From JAWKVD01 sp041398225 (GTDB taxonomy: Bacteria; Pseudomonadota; Alphaproteobacteria; Caulobacterales; Hyphomonadaceae), in assembly GCA_041398225.1 (NCBI GenBank), contig JAWKVD010000005.1, positions 124,001-188,000 of the forward strand: a stretch of 64,000 bases of DNA. Direction: 5' to 3'. The stretch's first letter is position 1. Each line of letters begins with the position of its first letter. Of this stretch, positions 45,799-56,200 are shown piece by piece. The translations under genes were made by a program, and so were the position numbers. Under the pieces are notes generated by a model, which was given only the letters and a program-made list of their open reading frames with translations, was not told the DNA's origin and ran no database searches.

Positions 45799-45831
45799 CG
45801 CCCGCTCCAAACCGTTCGGAGCGGGCGTTTT
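45799..45831 (+). terminator. Intrinsic terminator of the dehydrogenase gene
   Basis: CGCCCGCTCC pairs perfectly with GGAGCGGGCG around a 9-nt loop, followed by TTTT. It lies 33 nt after the stop. Confidence 0.8.
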
Positions 45832-45936
45832 CACGACACTTTTGTGACGGCAATTTCGTTGTGATTTCACGACTCTTGGGGTTGCCTCGCAACGCAGGCT
45901 CGGGCACTTGGGCGGCGCATTGCGCGGGGAGCCCCA

Positions 45937-47127
45937 ATGGCTGGCATGGAATTGTTTGCGATTGTGGGCTTCCTGCTCGCAAGCTATTCGATCGTCGCAA
46001 ACGACGCCATCCAGACGCTCGGCACCTTCCTGTCGTCGAACTCGCGCGCACCCTGGTGGGTGCTGTGGTTGTTCGCCTGTGGCATTCTCGTCGCGGTGAT
46101 GGGGTATGGCTGGTTCACGCTCAACGGCGATATCTCCTTTGAGCGTCTCAACCGCATCTCCTATCCGCCAATCATCGCCAATGACGGAAGCCGGCCTGAC
46201 TGGTGGGCGCGCTGGGACCCGCCAGGCGGCATCGAATGGTATCACGTTCTGCCGCCGCTGGTTCTGCTCTTCCTGACCCGTTGGGGAATCCCCGTCTCGA
46301 CCACTTTCCTTGTCTTGACGATCTTTACGCTCACAGGCGGCGCCGACGGTGCTGGCGTGCTGCCCGGTATGCTGACCAAGTCCTTCGTCGGATACGTCGT
46401 AGCCTTCGCCCTTGGGCTGGTGATCTATCTGCTCGTTTCACGCATTTTCGAACGATGGGTCTGGCGCACCAAACAGTCGGCGTCCCACTGGATCTGGACC
46501 GTGCTGCAATGGTGCTCCACCGGCTTCCTGTGGAGCCAGTGGCTGATGCAGGACCTCGCCAACATCTTCGTCTTCCTTCCGCGCCATTCAGCGGATCAGG
46601 CCGCGACCGCCGGCGTATTCGACCCTACGGTCGTTATTCTCGGAACGGCTGTGATGTTGGTGCTGCACGCCGTGATTTTCGCGACGCGAGGCGGCGAAAT
46701 TCAGAAGATCGTGATGACCAAAACCAACACGATCGATATCCGCTCGGCGACTGTCATCGATCTGATCTACGGCGTTCTGCTCTACGTCTTCAAAGAGCTC
46801 AACGACCTCCCAATGAGCACAACCTGGGTGTTCCTTGGCCTGCTAGCCGGACGCGAACTGGCGATCACCGTCCTTCTCCGGGAAGCGCGTACCGTCAGCG
46901 CCGCGATATTCGACGTCGTGTCCGACATCATGCGCGCCCTGATCGGGCTTTTCGTCAGCGTCTTCCTCGCAATCGCCATCCCGAAGATGGCTGGCGCACA
47001 GACAGCCATCGATGTCGGCTGGCCGATGATGGCCGGTCTCGTGGCCGCCACCTTCGTTTGCTTCGGTGTGATCTGGATGCTTCGCGGACGATCAGCCGAA
47101 GCCAACGTAATCCAGCCCGCGGAATAG
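45937..47127 (+). CDS. PiT-like polytopic membrane protein, probable ion transporter
   Basis: This 396-residue membrane protein has about nine or ten hydrophobic segments. Two short motifs recall PiT phosphate transporters: SIVANDAIQTLGTFLSSN near the N-terminus, like the NDxANAxGT of PiT, and GIPVSTTF / DLPMSTTW, like the (L/P)PVSTT loops. The remaining sequence is not close to classic PiT, and it has long loops with Trp-rich DWWARWDPPGGIEWYH. It may carry phosphate or another anion. No PhoU-like gene adjoins it. It is convergent with the hydrolase gene, with a shared terminator between. Confidence 0.65.
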   Translation: MAGMELFAIVGFLLASYSIVANDAIQTLGTFLSSNSRAPWWVLWLFACGILVAVMGYGWFTLNGDISFERLNRISYPPIIANDGSRPDWWARWDPPGGIEWYHVLPPLVLLFLTRWGIPVSTTFLVLTIFTLTGGADGAGVLPGMLTKSFVGYVVAFALGLVIYLLVSRIFERWVWRTKQSASHWIWTVLQWCSTGFLWSQWLMQDLANIFVFLPRHSADQAATAGVFDPTVVILGTAVMLVLHAVIFATRGGEIQKIVMTKTNTIDIRSATVIDLIYGVLLYVFKELNDLPMSTTWVFLGLLAGRELAITVLLREARTVSAAIFDVVSDIMRALIGLFVSVFLAIAIPKMAGAQTAIDVGWPMMAGLVAATFVCFGVIWMLRGRSAEANVIQPAE

Positions 47128-47144
47128 CCGCCCTATCGTGTGCA

Positions 47145-47180
47145 CGAAAAACCGCCCCACATGACCTATGCGGGGCGGTT
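47145..47180. terminator. Bidirectional terminator
   Basis: AACCGCCCC and GGGGCGGTT form a 9-bp stem between the convergent PiT-like and hydrolase genes. On the minus strand it is followed by TTTTTCG, on the plus strand by CCATTTTGG, so it serves best for the minus-strand gene. Confidence 0.75.
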
Positions 47181-47205
47181 CCATTTTGGCGTTGCGGCTG
47201 GTTGA

Positions 47206-48108
47206 TCAGGCCAGCGCAGTCTTCAACAAGGCCACCAGACGCGCATGCGCCTTTTCGGCCTGCGCTTCATCGTAGACGGCGCTGTCCAGTGCGCACCAAC
47301 CATGCTGAGCAGGATAGACCTCAATCTCCGCCGGCAAATCGGCCGCGTCATACGCTTCGCGCAACCTTACCTTCATCTGCGGATCGCGTTCGTCATCATT
47401 CTGCGCAATGGCGAAGAGGAAGCTCGCCTTCATTTTCGGAACCAGATGATGCGGGCTGTTCGGCTGATCCGTCGCTACGCCGCCGCCATGGAAGGACCCG
47501 CCTGCGCCAACCCGGTCTGGCCGCGCGGCCGCCGTACGCATCGTGAATGGTCCGCCCATACAATAGCCCGTGGTCCCAACCTTTCGGCCGGTGTCCACGA
47601 CGGACTGCTTGTCCAACCAGTTGATGAAAGCGTTCGCATCAGTTGCGTTCGTCTCAGCATTCAGCGATCGAGCCATGGGCATCAGACGCTCACGGACCGC
47701 AGGTTGCGAGAAGCTCTCCCCTTCCGAAAGAACAGCGCCCTTTTGGGTCCGGTAGTAGGGATTCACCACCAGAACCGAATAACCTTCGTGAGCCAACCGC
47801 TTGCCCATCATTCGGAACGCCGGGCGCAATCCCATGATATCGGGCCACACTAGTACGGCCGCATGCTTGCCCTTGGAGGGATGCACAAAATAGGCGTCGC
47901 ATGCTCCATCCGGCGTCGTGATTTCGACCTCGCTCTCAGCGACGTCCGTTGCGCCTTCAGCACCCGCATCGCCCATGCTAGTGCATCCCGCTAGCGCGCC
48001 CACCGAGAGAGCGGCAAATCCCCGCCGCGACAGCGCAGCGATACCGTCCCCCTGACCCCGGGCCTGCAGAAACTCGGCGTCATCCTCAACCGTATGTTCG
48101 TCGCACAT
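47206..48108 (-). CDS. Dienelactone hydrolase family lipoprotein
   Basis: This 300-residue alpha/beta hydrolase has the triad Cys in GYCMGGPF, Asp in NDDERD and His in AQHGWC, as in dienelactone hydrolase. The N-terminus carries SRRGFAALSVGALAGC, a twin-arginine-like signal with a lipobox, so the mature enzyme is probably exported folded and lipid-anchored. The start at 48108 is supported by GGAGGATGGAG; a longer frame exists upstream. It may hydrolyse lactones or esters. It is unlinked to aromatic ring-cleavage genes, so a specific pathway cannot be assigned. Confidence 0.85.
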   Translation of the reverse strand: MCDEHTVEDDAEFLQARGQGDGIAALSRRGFAALSVGALAGCTSMGDAGAEGATDVAESEVEITTPDGACDAYFVHPSKGKHAAVLVWPDIMGLRPAFRMMGKRLAHEGYSVLVVNPYYRTQKGAVLSEGESFSQPAVRERLMPMARSLNAETNATDANAFINWLDKQSVVDTGRKVGTTGYCMGGPFTMRTAAARPDRVGAGGSFHGGGVATDQPNSPHHLVPKMKASFLFAIAQNDDERDPQMKVRLREAYDAADLPAEIEVYPAQHGWCALDSAVYDEAQAEKAHARLVALLKTALA

Positions 48109-48289
48109 CTCTCCATCCTCCCATTTCCGGACAGATATCCGGTTCTCTCTTGTCGAGGCCCGACGGAACGACCATCGCGCCACACCCCTGTCTAGCATGG
48201 ACGGTTCCCGGCTCGCTCAAGGCGTCGGGTGCGACTGCACACAACTTCGCGAGCAAACGCTGCAATTGGGGCCACAACACCCCGCCGGA

Positions 48290-49273
48290 TCAGCCGATGC
48301 CTTCGAACAGAACCGTCGACAGATAGCGTTCCGCGAAGGACGGGATAATCACCACAAGTTTCTTCCCGGCATTCTCCGGGCGACGGCCCACCTCAACGGC
48401 AGCGGAAAGTGCGGCGCCCGAGGAAATGCCGACCGGCACGCCTTCCAGCTGCGCGATCTTACGCGACAGTTCGAGAGCGCGCTCGTTCTTCACCTGCACG
48501 ACCTCATCGATCAGCGTGGTGTCCATGTTGGCGGGTATGAAGCCGGCTCCAATACCCTGAATGATATGTGGGCTGGGCTGACCGCCGGACAATACCGGGC
48601 TGTTCTCCGGCTCGACCGCAACCATTCGGAGTGAATCACGACGCGGCTTCAGTGTCCGCGCACATCCGGTGAACGTGCCGCCTGTGCCCACGCCCGAAAC
48701 AATAATGTCGACCTCGCCGTCGGTATCTTTCCATATCTCCTCGGCCGTCGTCCGCGCATGAATGGACGGGTTCGAGGGATTGTCGAACTGGCTTGGCATC
48801 ACCGCGCCCGGCGTATTGGCGATTATCTCGTTGGCCTTCTCGATTGCCCCCTTCATCCCTTTCTCGCGCGGCGTCAGCTCAAGTTGGGCGCCAAGGAAGG
48901 CCAACATCTTGCGACGCTCAATCGACATCGACTCCGGCATGGCCAGGATCAGTTTGTAGCCGCGCGAGGCCGCAACGAACGCAAGGCCGATTCCCGTATT
49001 TCCCGAGGTCGGCTCCACCAGCGTCGTCTTGCCCGGTTCAATTCGGCCATCGGCCTCCATGTCGAGCACCATGCCGAGCGCGATCCGATCCTTCACGCTC
49101 GCCAAAGGATTGAAGAACTCAAGCTTGAGCATCAGGTCGGCCACTACGCCCTCGCTCGCCGCGAAACGTGGCGCACGCACCAGCGGCGTGTTCCCGATGG
49201 TTTCCAGAATGCTGTCGTAAATCCGCCCACGCCCCGGCGGATCGAGTTGTACAGGTTTGGGTTGCTCGGTCAT
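48290..49273 (-). CDS. cysK: Cysteine synthase A (O-acetylserine sulfhydrylase)
   Basis: This 327-residue fold-type II PLP enzyme makes cysteine from O-acetylserine and sulphide. Seen are the Schiff-base Lys in NPLASVKDRIAL, the substrate loop PTSGNTGIGLA, and the phosphate-binding GVGTGGTFTG. The ATG at 49273 follows an AGGAG site; a start 24 nt upstream is also open. The N-terminal IYDSILETIGNTPLVR is characteristic. It is transcribed divergently from terC. Confidence 0.95.
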   Translation of the reverse strand: MTEQPKPVQLDPPGRGRIYDSILETIGNTPLVRAPRFAASEGVVADLMLKLEFFNPLASVKDRIALGMVLDMEADGRIEPGKTTLVEPTSGNTGIGLAFVAASRGYKLILAMPESMSIERRKMLAFLGAQLELTPREKGMKGAIEKANEIIANTPGAVMPSQFDNPSNPSIHARTTAEEIWKDTDGEVDIIVSGVGTGGTFTGCARTLKPRRDSLRMVAVEPENSPVLSGGQPSPHIIQGIGAGFIPANMDTTLIDEVVQVKNERALELSRKIAQLEGVPVGISSGAALSAAVEVGRRPENAGKKLVVIIPSFAERYLSTVLFEGIG

Positions 49274-49653
49274 TCGGCGCTCCTCTGGTCTTTCCACCGA
49301 CGCCGCGACAGCGGGCGAACGGCTTTCTCTGGTCTAAGAATGCCTCATTGCGACCTTGAGGCGAAGTGTTCTTCCCTTCAGTTCCCCTGAACCCGGGCCA
49401 CAGCCTAGCTTTCCGATCGGTTACCTCTTGCGTCGACCGTCGCCGGAACTCCCCCAGCGTCACCGGCGTTTGACACTGCGTCGCAGCAGTTTGATGAGCC
49501 AGGCTCTTTCATTTTAGTCGCCTCAGCATCATCTTCCCTGCTGGATTCGGTCCGGGCCCCTCTGGCGTGCATGGCGGTGCGCGCGATGTCGGACTCTCGG
49601 CGGGCGTTCAGCCCCTCGCGCGGACGCGGCGCAGAGATCGGAGCCTGTCTCCC
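49274..49653. other. Divergent intergenic region, cysK and terC
   Basis: About 380 nt with no convincing gene. It includes an inverted repeat GCCTCA-N9-TGAGGC (49342-49362) near cysK and a short hairpin CTGCG-T-CGCAG near 49477. TerC relatives elsewhere are controlled by a manganese (yybP-ykoY) riboswitch, but I could not recognise its conserved core here. Confidence 0.4.
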
Positions 49654-50691
49654 GTGACAGATGTATTGACCAGCCACGTGGCCGGGCAGCCGCTATGGCT
49701 ATGGGGATCGTTCCTCTGCGGGATCCTTTTTATCCTCTGGCTCGATCTCGGCGTGCTCAACCGCAAGGACGGCGTCGTCTCTGCCGGCAAGTCCACGATG
49801 ATGTGGGGCGCGGTCGCCGTTCTGGCCGTAGCATTCGGCGGCTATGTCTACTTTGGCTACCGACCGGACCCGGAATTCTATCTCAGACCGGACAATCTCA
49901 ACGGCCAGGCCGTGGTGCAGTACTTCACCGGCTACCTGCTCGAAACCGCTCTGGCCTTCGACAACATCTTTGTCATGTCGCTGGTGTTCGGCTATTTCGC
50001 CGTTCCGCGAGAGTTCCAGCATCGCGTGCTGTTCTGGGGTATTCTCGGCGCGATCGTCTTCCGCGGTTTGTTCATAGGCGCTGGCGCCGCCATCGTCTCC
50101 GAGTTCACGTGGGTTCTCTATATCTTCGCGGCATTCCTCATCTTCACCGGCGCAAAGATGATCTTTGGCGGCGGCGAGGACGATGAAGACATCTCAAGAA
50201 ACCCGGTTGTACGCGTCCTCACACGCTTCTTGCCGGTGACCAACGAACTCAAGGGGCACAACTTCCTAGTTCGACAAGCCGATCCCCACGGCCATGTCCG
50301 CCTGTACGCAACACCGTTGCTTGTCGCCCTCATCACAATCGAATTCGTCGACATCATATTCGCTGTCGACAGTGTGCCGGCGATCTTCGCCGTCACGCGC
50401 GATCCGTTCATCGTCTACACATCCAATATTTTCGCCATTCTAGGATTGCGCTCGCTGTACTTCATGTTGGCGGCGGCCGTGGAGCGCTTCACCTATCTGA
50501 AATACGGGCTGTCGCTGGTGCTCGTGTTGATCGGCGGAAAGATCATCTGGAACTTCGGCCTTCACAAGGAACTGAAGCTCGTGCCCTATCTCGACGCACA
50601 CTGGTCGCTAATCGCGACGCTCAGCCTGCTGATCGGCGCGATCCTCTTTTCGCTCTGGGCGACCCGCAAGAAAACGGACACCGGCTCTTAG
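49654..50691 (+). CDS. TerC-family integral membrane protein
   Basis: This 345-residue inner-membrane protein has about nine hydrophobic segments. It has the conserved acidic motifs of the TerC/Alx family in ETALAFDNIFVMSLVF and TIEFVDIIFAVDSVPAIFAVT. Relatives are linked to manganese export and to metallation of exported enzymes; the original name came from tellurite resistance. The GTG at 49654 gives the usual family length; an ATG at 49567 would add 29 unlikely residues. It converges on mutY with 21 nt between. Confidence 0.9.
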   Translation: MTDVLTSHVAGQPLWLWGSFLCGILFILWLDLGVLNRKDGVVSAGKSTMMWGAVAVLAVAFGGYVYFGYRPDPEFYLRPDNLNGQAVVQYFTGYLLETALAFDNIFVMSLVFGYFAVPREFQHRVLFWGILGAIVFRGLFIGAGAAIVSEFTWVLYIFAAFLIFTGAKMIFGGGEDDEDISRNPVVRVLTRFLPVTNELKGHNFLVRQADPHGHVRLYATPLLVALITIEFVDIIFAVDSVPAIFAVTRDPFIVYTSNIFAILGLRSLYFMLAAAVERFTYLKYGLSLVLVLIGGKIIWNFGLHKELKLVPYLDAHWSLIATLSLLIGAILFSLWATRKKTDTGS

Positions 50692-50712
50692 GAGCCAAAC
50701 GTCCGGACGGGC

Positions 50713-51840
50713 CTAGTCTTTAAGAGCAAGCGCAAGCGCTTTGCGACCAACTGTCGGTGAAGCCGCGATTGCGGCGTCAATCGTCATCCATTCGCCTTCG
50801 ACATTGGTGGCGGGGCCGTCCGCATCGGCGCGGTAGACATTCAAGCGCAAGGCGAAATGCGTAAACACATGGCGCACCTCGCCTATGTGGGACCAGGAAG
50901 TCGCCGCCGGCGCCTCGGACAATCCGTCGTCGAGAGCCGAGGCCACATCCCGTTCACGCCATGCGCTGGTGGGCGGCATCAACATTCCGCCCAGCAGCCC
51001 TTTGGGGGGACGTCGCACCAAAAGCACCTCACCGCCCCGGCGCGTGAGCACGAACGCCGCACCGTAACGTACCGGGCGTTCCTTCTTTTCCGGCTTCATG
51101 GGGTAGCGTGCGGGATCGCCTGCCGACAGAGCCATACAGCCCTTTGCAAACGGGCAGATGTCACAGTTCGGCCGGGTGGACGTGCACACCATGGCGCCGA
51201 GATCCATCAACGCCTGCGCCAGATCTCCGGGCCGCATTCGTGCGGCTGTTTGCGCCCGCACTTTGGGCCACGCCGCATCGAACAAAGCCTGCGCCCTCCC
51301 GGCGGCGACCTTCTTTGCTGCCCGCCACCCCGCCTCGGATCGATCCGACTCGACCGCCCACAATCGCGAGACAACGCGTTCGATGTTTCCGTCCATCGGG
51401 GCGACCGGTTCGTCGAAGGCGATCGCCGCCACCGCAGCGGCCGTATAGGGACCGATCCCGGGCAGCGCACGCCAGTCCGCCGCCGTCTGTGGAAAACCAG
51501 TTCCGTCGTTCAGTCGTTTCGCCAATACCTGTGCACAGGCATGCAGGTTGCGCGCGCGTGAATAGTAGCCCAATCCCGCCCAGGCAGCTGAGACCTCCTC
51601 CCACGACGCGGCGGCCAGATCGGTCACCACGGGCCATCGCTCGACAAAGTCTTGAAAATAGGGGGCTGCATGCGGAACGGTCGTTTGTTGCAACATGATC
51701 TCGGACAGCCAGACGCGGTAAGCGTCAGGCTGAACGCCGTTCGCCCGCTCGGTCGGCCCAACGCGCCAAGGCAGCCTGCGGGCGTTTCGACCGTACCACT
51801 TATTCAGGTCTGTCAGCAGGTTCTCGGGACTGTGGAGCAT
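50713..51840 (-). CDS. mutY: A/G-specific adenine DNA glycosylase
   Basis: This 375-residue repair enzyme removes adenine mispaired with 8-oxoguanine. It has the helix-hairpin-helix LPGIGPYTAAAV, the catalytic Asp in EPVAPMDGNIERV, and a [4Fe-4S] cluster with the C-x6-C-x2-C-x5-C spacing (CTSTRPNCDICPFAKGC). A C-terminal NUDIX-like domain for 8-oxoguanine recognition follows. The start MLHSPENLL is preferred over a longer frame that would run into dciA. It is divergent from dciA, 50 nt apart, an order conserved in alphaproteobacteria. Confidence 0.95.
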   Translation of the reverse strand: MLHSPENLLTDLNKWYGRNARRLPWRVGPTERANGVQPDAYRVWLSEIMLQQTTVPHAAPYFQDFVERWPVVTDLAAASWEEVSAAWAGLGYYSRARNLHACAQVLAKRLNDGTGFPQTAADWRALPGIGPYTAAAVAAIAFDEPVAPMDGNIERVVSRLWAVESDRSEAGWRAAKKVAAGRAQALFDAAWPKVRAQTAARMRPGDLAQALMDLGAMVCTSTRPNCDICPFAKGCMALSAGDPARYPMKPEKKERPVRYGAAFVLTRRGGEVLLVRRPPKGLLGGMLMPPTSAWRERDVASALDDGLSEAPAATSWSHIGEVRHVFTHFALRLNVYRADADGPATNVEGEWMTIDAAIAASPTVGRKALALALKD

Positions 51841-51890
51841 CTGCAACTCTCTTAACCCATTCCGCGAAAATCCGGCTAGAATCCCACCGT

Positions 51891-52430
51891 ATGAACGCAA
51901 CACCGGATTGGAAACAACGCCAGGAAGAACGCGCCGCGCTGGAGGTTCTGAAATCCGTACGCACACGCGCCGCCTATACCCCGGGCCGTTCCCTTAACGA
52001 CGCGATCTCACGGGCCCTGGCCCCAATTCTGAAGGAAGCCGGCCCCGCGGCCGGAACGCTTGAAGCGCGTTGGCCGGAAATCGTCGGCCCGCGTCTCGCC
52101 AAAGTCACCCGCCCAATCAAGGTCGCCCCGGGCAAGGGCGGCTCGACCTTGCATCTTCAGGCCTCCTCAGCCGCCGCAGCCATGATCCAGCACGCCGAGG
52201 ACCACATACGCGAACGCGTCGGTCTCGCCACAGGCGCGAAAATCAAGGCCATCCGCATTATTCAGACCACGACGCCTAAACCGAAAGCTAAGGACCGCCC
52301 CGCCCCGCCGCTTACCCCAGCCGAACGCGCGAGCCTCACCTCCGCTTTGGGCGATGTGAAGACGCCGCGCGTGCGTGAAGCCCTTGAGCAATTGGGCGAG
52401 GCTGTGTTGTCGGCGCGAAAATCGAGCTGA
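51891..52430 (+). CDS. dciA: DciA-like protein (DUF721), replicative helicase loader
   Basis: This 179-residue protein has a DUF721 domain (about 35-130): LEARWPEIVGPRLAKVTRPIKV and a following segment LHLQASSAAAAMIQHAEDHIRERV. A proline-rich linker and a basic C-terminal tail follow. DciA assists loading of the DnaB helicase in most bacteria without DnaC. The position between mutY and a DsbA-like gene upstream of smc is, as I recall, conserved in alphaproteobacteria. Confidence 0.85.
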   Translation: MNATPDWKQRQEERAALEVLKSVRTRAAYTPGRSLNDAISRALAPILKEAGPAAGTLEARWPEIVGPRLAKVTRPIKVAPGKGGSTLHLQASSAAAAMIQHAEDHIRERVGLATGAKIKAIRIIQTTTPKPKAKDRPAPPLTPAERASLTSALGDVKTPRVREALEQLGEAVLSARKSS

Positions 52431-52542
52431 TTCACCCCCCAATCCGCGCGCGCCTCGCAGCGCCTTGATGCGTTGACCGCATCGCCGCCGCAGGCCAAAC
52501 AATGCCCTGATAGTCGGTTTTTGCGCTTTCGGGAGCCATTCT

Positions 52543-53259
52543 ATGCTTGACGCTCTGGTCCGTTCCGTCCGCTCCATCGGAGCCGTCGGGACCCTCGCCG
52601 CGCTGGCGCTTGCCGGTTGCTCCGGCGAAAAGACCTCAGGCCCGGGAGAGACCGTCCCGATCAATCCTTATCTAGAGGACGTCATGCTGGGCGACGCCAA
52701 CGCCCCGGTCGAAATGATCGAATACGCCTCGCTGGCCTGCCCCCACTGCCGCGATTTCTGGAAGCAGGATATGCCGCGCCTCAAGGCGGACTACATCGAC
52801 ACCGGCAAGGTGAAATACATCCTTCGCGACTTCCCGACCGCCCCCGCGGAGCTCTCTATCGCCGCCGCCGCGATCGCGCGTTGCACAGGTAAGGATGGCT
52901 ACTTCGCCGTCGTCGACGACGTCTTCGACAATTTCTACGAACTCATCGACGCCGTCCAAAGTGGAGCCGGCGCGGCTCCGATGCTGCTGGAGATCGGCAC
53001 GCGGCACGGCCTGACGCCCGACGAAGTCAAGTCCTGCGTCAACAGCCCGCGCATCCAGTCCCACATCGACAAAGTCGTGCGCGACGCACAACGGGACGTC
53101 AGCGGCACGCCCACGGTCTTCATCAACGGCGAGAAAATCACCAGCCCAAACTACGAGTCGGTCACGGCGGCCATCGACGCCGCGCTTGGCGTGACGGCTG
53201 AACCTTCCCCTGCCGCCGAAGCGCCATCCACCGGCGAGCAGCCGGAAGACGAAGGCTAA
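52543..53259 (+). CDS. DsbA-family thioredoxin-like lipoprotein
   Basis: This 238-residue protein has a lipobox LAGC (C26) and a thioredoxin fold with active site C66-P-H-C69. A helical insertion follows, and a cis-Pro loop SGTPTVFING. CPHC is the DsbA type, so it is probably an oxidase or isomerase of disulphides in exported proteins. The C-terminal 20 residues are acidic and low-complexity. It is placed between dciA and smc, with smc starting 36 nt after its stop. Confidence 0.9.
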   Translation: MLDALVRSVRSIGAVGTLAALALAGCSGEKTSGPGETVPINPYLEDVMLGDANAPVEMIEYASLACPHCRDFWKQDMPRLKADYIDTGKVKYILRDFPTAPAELSIAAAAIARCTGKDGYFAVVDDVFDNFYELIDAVQSGAGAAPMLLEIGTRHGLTPDEVKSCVNSPRIQSHIDKVVRDAQRDVSGTPTVFINGEKITSPNYESVTAAIDAALGVTAEPSPAAEAPSTGEQPEDEG

Positions 53260-53295
53260 GCCAACCATGACGCGCCCGCCCGCCCGGAGCCATCG

Positions 53296-56200
53296 TTGCA
53301 CGTAACCGGCCTCAGGATTGCGGGCTTCAAATCCTTCGTGGATCCTGTCGAGGTTCCAATCGAGGAAGGGCTCACCGGCATTGTCGGGCCGAACGGTTGC
53401 GGCAAATCCAATCTGCTGGAAGCGCTGCGCTGGGTAATGGGCGCCACATCCGCTCGCGCAATGCGCGGCGGCGAAATGGATGATCTGATCTTCGCCGGCA
53501 CGACCGAACGCCCGGCTCGCGAGATCGCCGAAGTCTCGCTCATCCTGGACAACTCCGCCCGCACCGCGCCGTCGGAGTTCAACGACGAAGATGTGATCGA
53601 GGTCCGCCGGACGCTCCGCCGAGGCGCCGGATCATCCTACCGCATTAATGGACGCACCGTACGCGCACGCGATGTGCAGATTCTCTTTGCCGACGCATCC
53701 ACGGGCGCCAATTCACCGGCCCTCGTCCGCCAGGGACAGATCTCCGAGCTGATCAACTCCAAGCCGGAAAACCGCCGCCGCATTCTGGAGGAGGCCGCCG
53801 GCATTGGCGGGCTCGCCGCGCGCCGCCACGAAGCGGAACTGAAGCTGAAAGCGGCCGAAACCAATCTCGAACGCCTCAATGAGGTGATGGCCGAGATCGA
53901 ACGTCAGGCCAACTCGCTCAAGCGTCAGGCCGGGAAAGCCCGTCGCTATCGCGCCCTCTCCGACGAGATCGCCGCTGTCGAGGCGCGCCTCGGGGCCGCT
54001 CGCTGGCGCGGCGCGGTAACCGAACACGCCCAAGCCGCAACTGATATCGCGCACATTCAATCCGAAATCGAACGGACCGTCGCCGCCGTCGCCCGGACGG
54101 CGACCGACGAACTAAACGCTCGTTCCGCGATCGACCCGCTGCGCGCCGCGGAGACCGAAGCGGCGGGCCAGGCAGGAGCGCTCAAGCTCCAACAGGCGCG
54201 TCTGGAATCCGAACGCGATGCAGCACGTGAAACGCTCCGACGTCTCGAGGCCGACACGGCCCGCCTGAATGAGGAGGAAACGCGCATAGGTGCAGAGCTG
54301 GAAGATGCGCGAAAACGCGCCGAACTGACCCGCAACGATTTGAGCGCCCTGCCGCCCGAAAACCCGCAAGAGGAAGCCGCCCACATCGCAGCCCTGAATG
54401 AGCGTGTCGACACCGTCCGTCGCGCTCTCGCAGAAACCGAAACCGAAGCGGATACGCTCCGAACAAAGCTCGCGCGCGCGGAGGCCAACGCCGCGGCCGC
54501 CCGCCATGCTGTCGCCAGCGAAACACGCCGGATCGAAAGGCTGGACGCCGAAATCGCGCGAGCGACGTCCGATCTCAGGGCGCTCGGCGATCTCGACGCA
54601 CTTACGGAACGCCTCGCGATCGCACGCGCTGAAAGCGAGGAAACGGGCCGTCGCGCTCACGCCGCTCAAGAGGCGCTGGCCGCAGCGACGCGCAATGTCG
54701 AAGCGGCTCGCAAAGAAGAAGAGCGCCTTACCCCGCCGCTGCACACCGCCGAACGGCGTGTTCGCGAACTCGAAGCCGAACTTGCCGGTCTTGATCGATT
54801 GATCCGGGAAAGCGCCGACACAGCCCCCGCCGTCATCGACCGCATGGACACGCACGGACTTGAGCGAGCGCTTGCGGCCGCGCTCGGCGCTGACCTTGAA
54901 GCCTCCGAAGACAGCTCGGCGTCGGCCTATTGGTCGGGCCGCAGCGCAGAAGCGGCGGCGCCATTGCCAGAAGGCGCAGAGCCCCTCTCCGCGATCGCGC
55001 ATTCCCCCGCAGCGCTCCACGCCGTGCTCAGCCAGATTGGCTTGGTCGATCGGAACGACGGCGACCGCTTGCAGGCATATCTCAGGGTCGGTCAGGCGCT
55101 CGTCTCACGCGAAGGCGATCTTTGGCGCTGGGACGGTTTCGTCCGCCGCAACGACGCGCCTCTTCCCGCCGCCGAACACTTCGCCCATCGCGCCAGACGC
55201 GCCGGAGCGATGGACGAACTCAAACGCGCGCAGGCCGATCTCCAGGCCGCAGCAGACGCCCGCCAGGCAGCCTCCGCAGCCCTCACCGGCGCAGAGTTGA
55301 CCCTGATCGGTCTTCGGCGGCGCACCCCTGATTTCTCTCGCGAAGCCACCCGCACGCGAGAAGCGGAGCTACGCGCCGAACAGGATGTCGAACGCCTCAA
55401 ACTGCGCCGCGCAGCGCTGGAATCTGCACTCGAACGCCTGACCCCGGAACGCGAAGCCGCCGCAGCCGCGATCGAAGAGGCGCGAGCGCAAGAAGCGCAA
55501 GCCCCCACGGACACCGACCGCGAAGCCGTCACCGCGATAAATGCGAGGCTTGCCGCGCTACGCCAGGACGAACGCGCCGCAACAGCGGAACTTGACGCTT
55601 TCACCCGCGAGCGCGAGCGCGCCGCCGCCGTCCGCCACAAACTTGCCGCCGACAATGCGGAATGGACCCGGCGCGGAGATACGGCAGCTGCGCGCCTCGA
55701 AACGGTCGCGGGTCAACTTGAAGCCGCCCGCAAGATGCTCGCGGAAGCTGCTGACGCACCCGAACGTCTCCAGAAGCGGCTCGACGCCCTGGCCGATCAG
55801 GTTTCAGCCGCCGAGGATGCTCGTCGACAAGCCGCTGATCGGTTCGCCGTCGCCGAGACCGCTCTGCGACAAGCCGAATTCGCTTCTCGTCAGGCGCGGG
55901 ACAGCTCCGCCGCCACCCGCGAATCGCTCGCCCGGGCCGAAGCCCGTCTTGAGGCGGCGGCGCGCCGCGAAGCGGAAATCGCCGAGACTGTACGCGCCGC
56001 GTTCGATCGTGATCTCGAAGACCTTGAGGCGCTGGTCGCCAGCATCGCGCCCGAAAACGACTCTTCAGGGGGAGATCCGGAACCGGCGCCCCCGGCATCC
56101 GCCGGCGATCCCGCCGCGCTCGACGCCCGTCTCGCTCAACTCCGCCGCGACCGCGACAATCTCGGCGCCGTCAACATGGAAGCCGACGAGCAACTCGCCG

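Noticed and set aside
54112..55020. 302-codon minus-strand frame opposite smc
   Set aside because: The coiled-coil codons of smc (Ala/Arg/Glu rich) keep the opposite strand open; no separate gene is supported.
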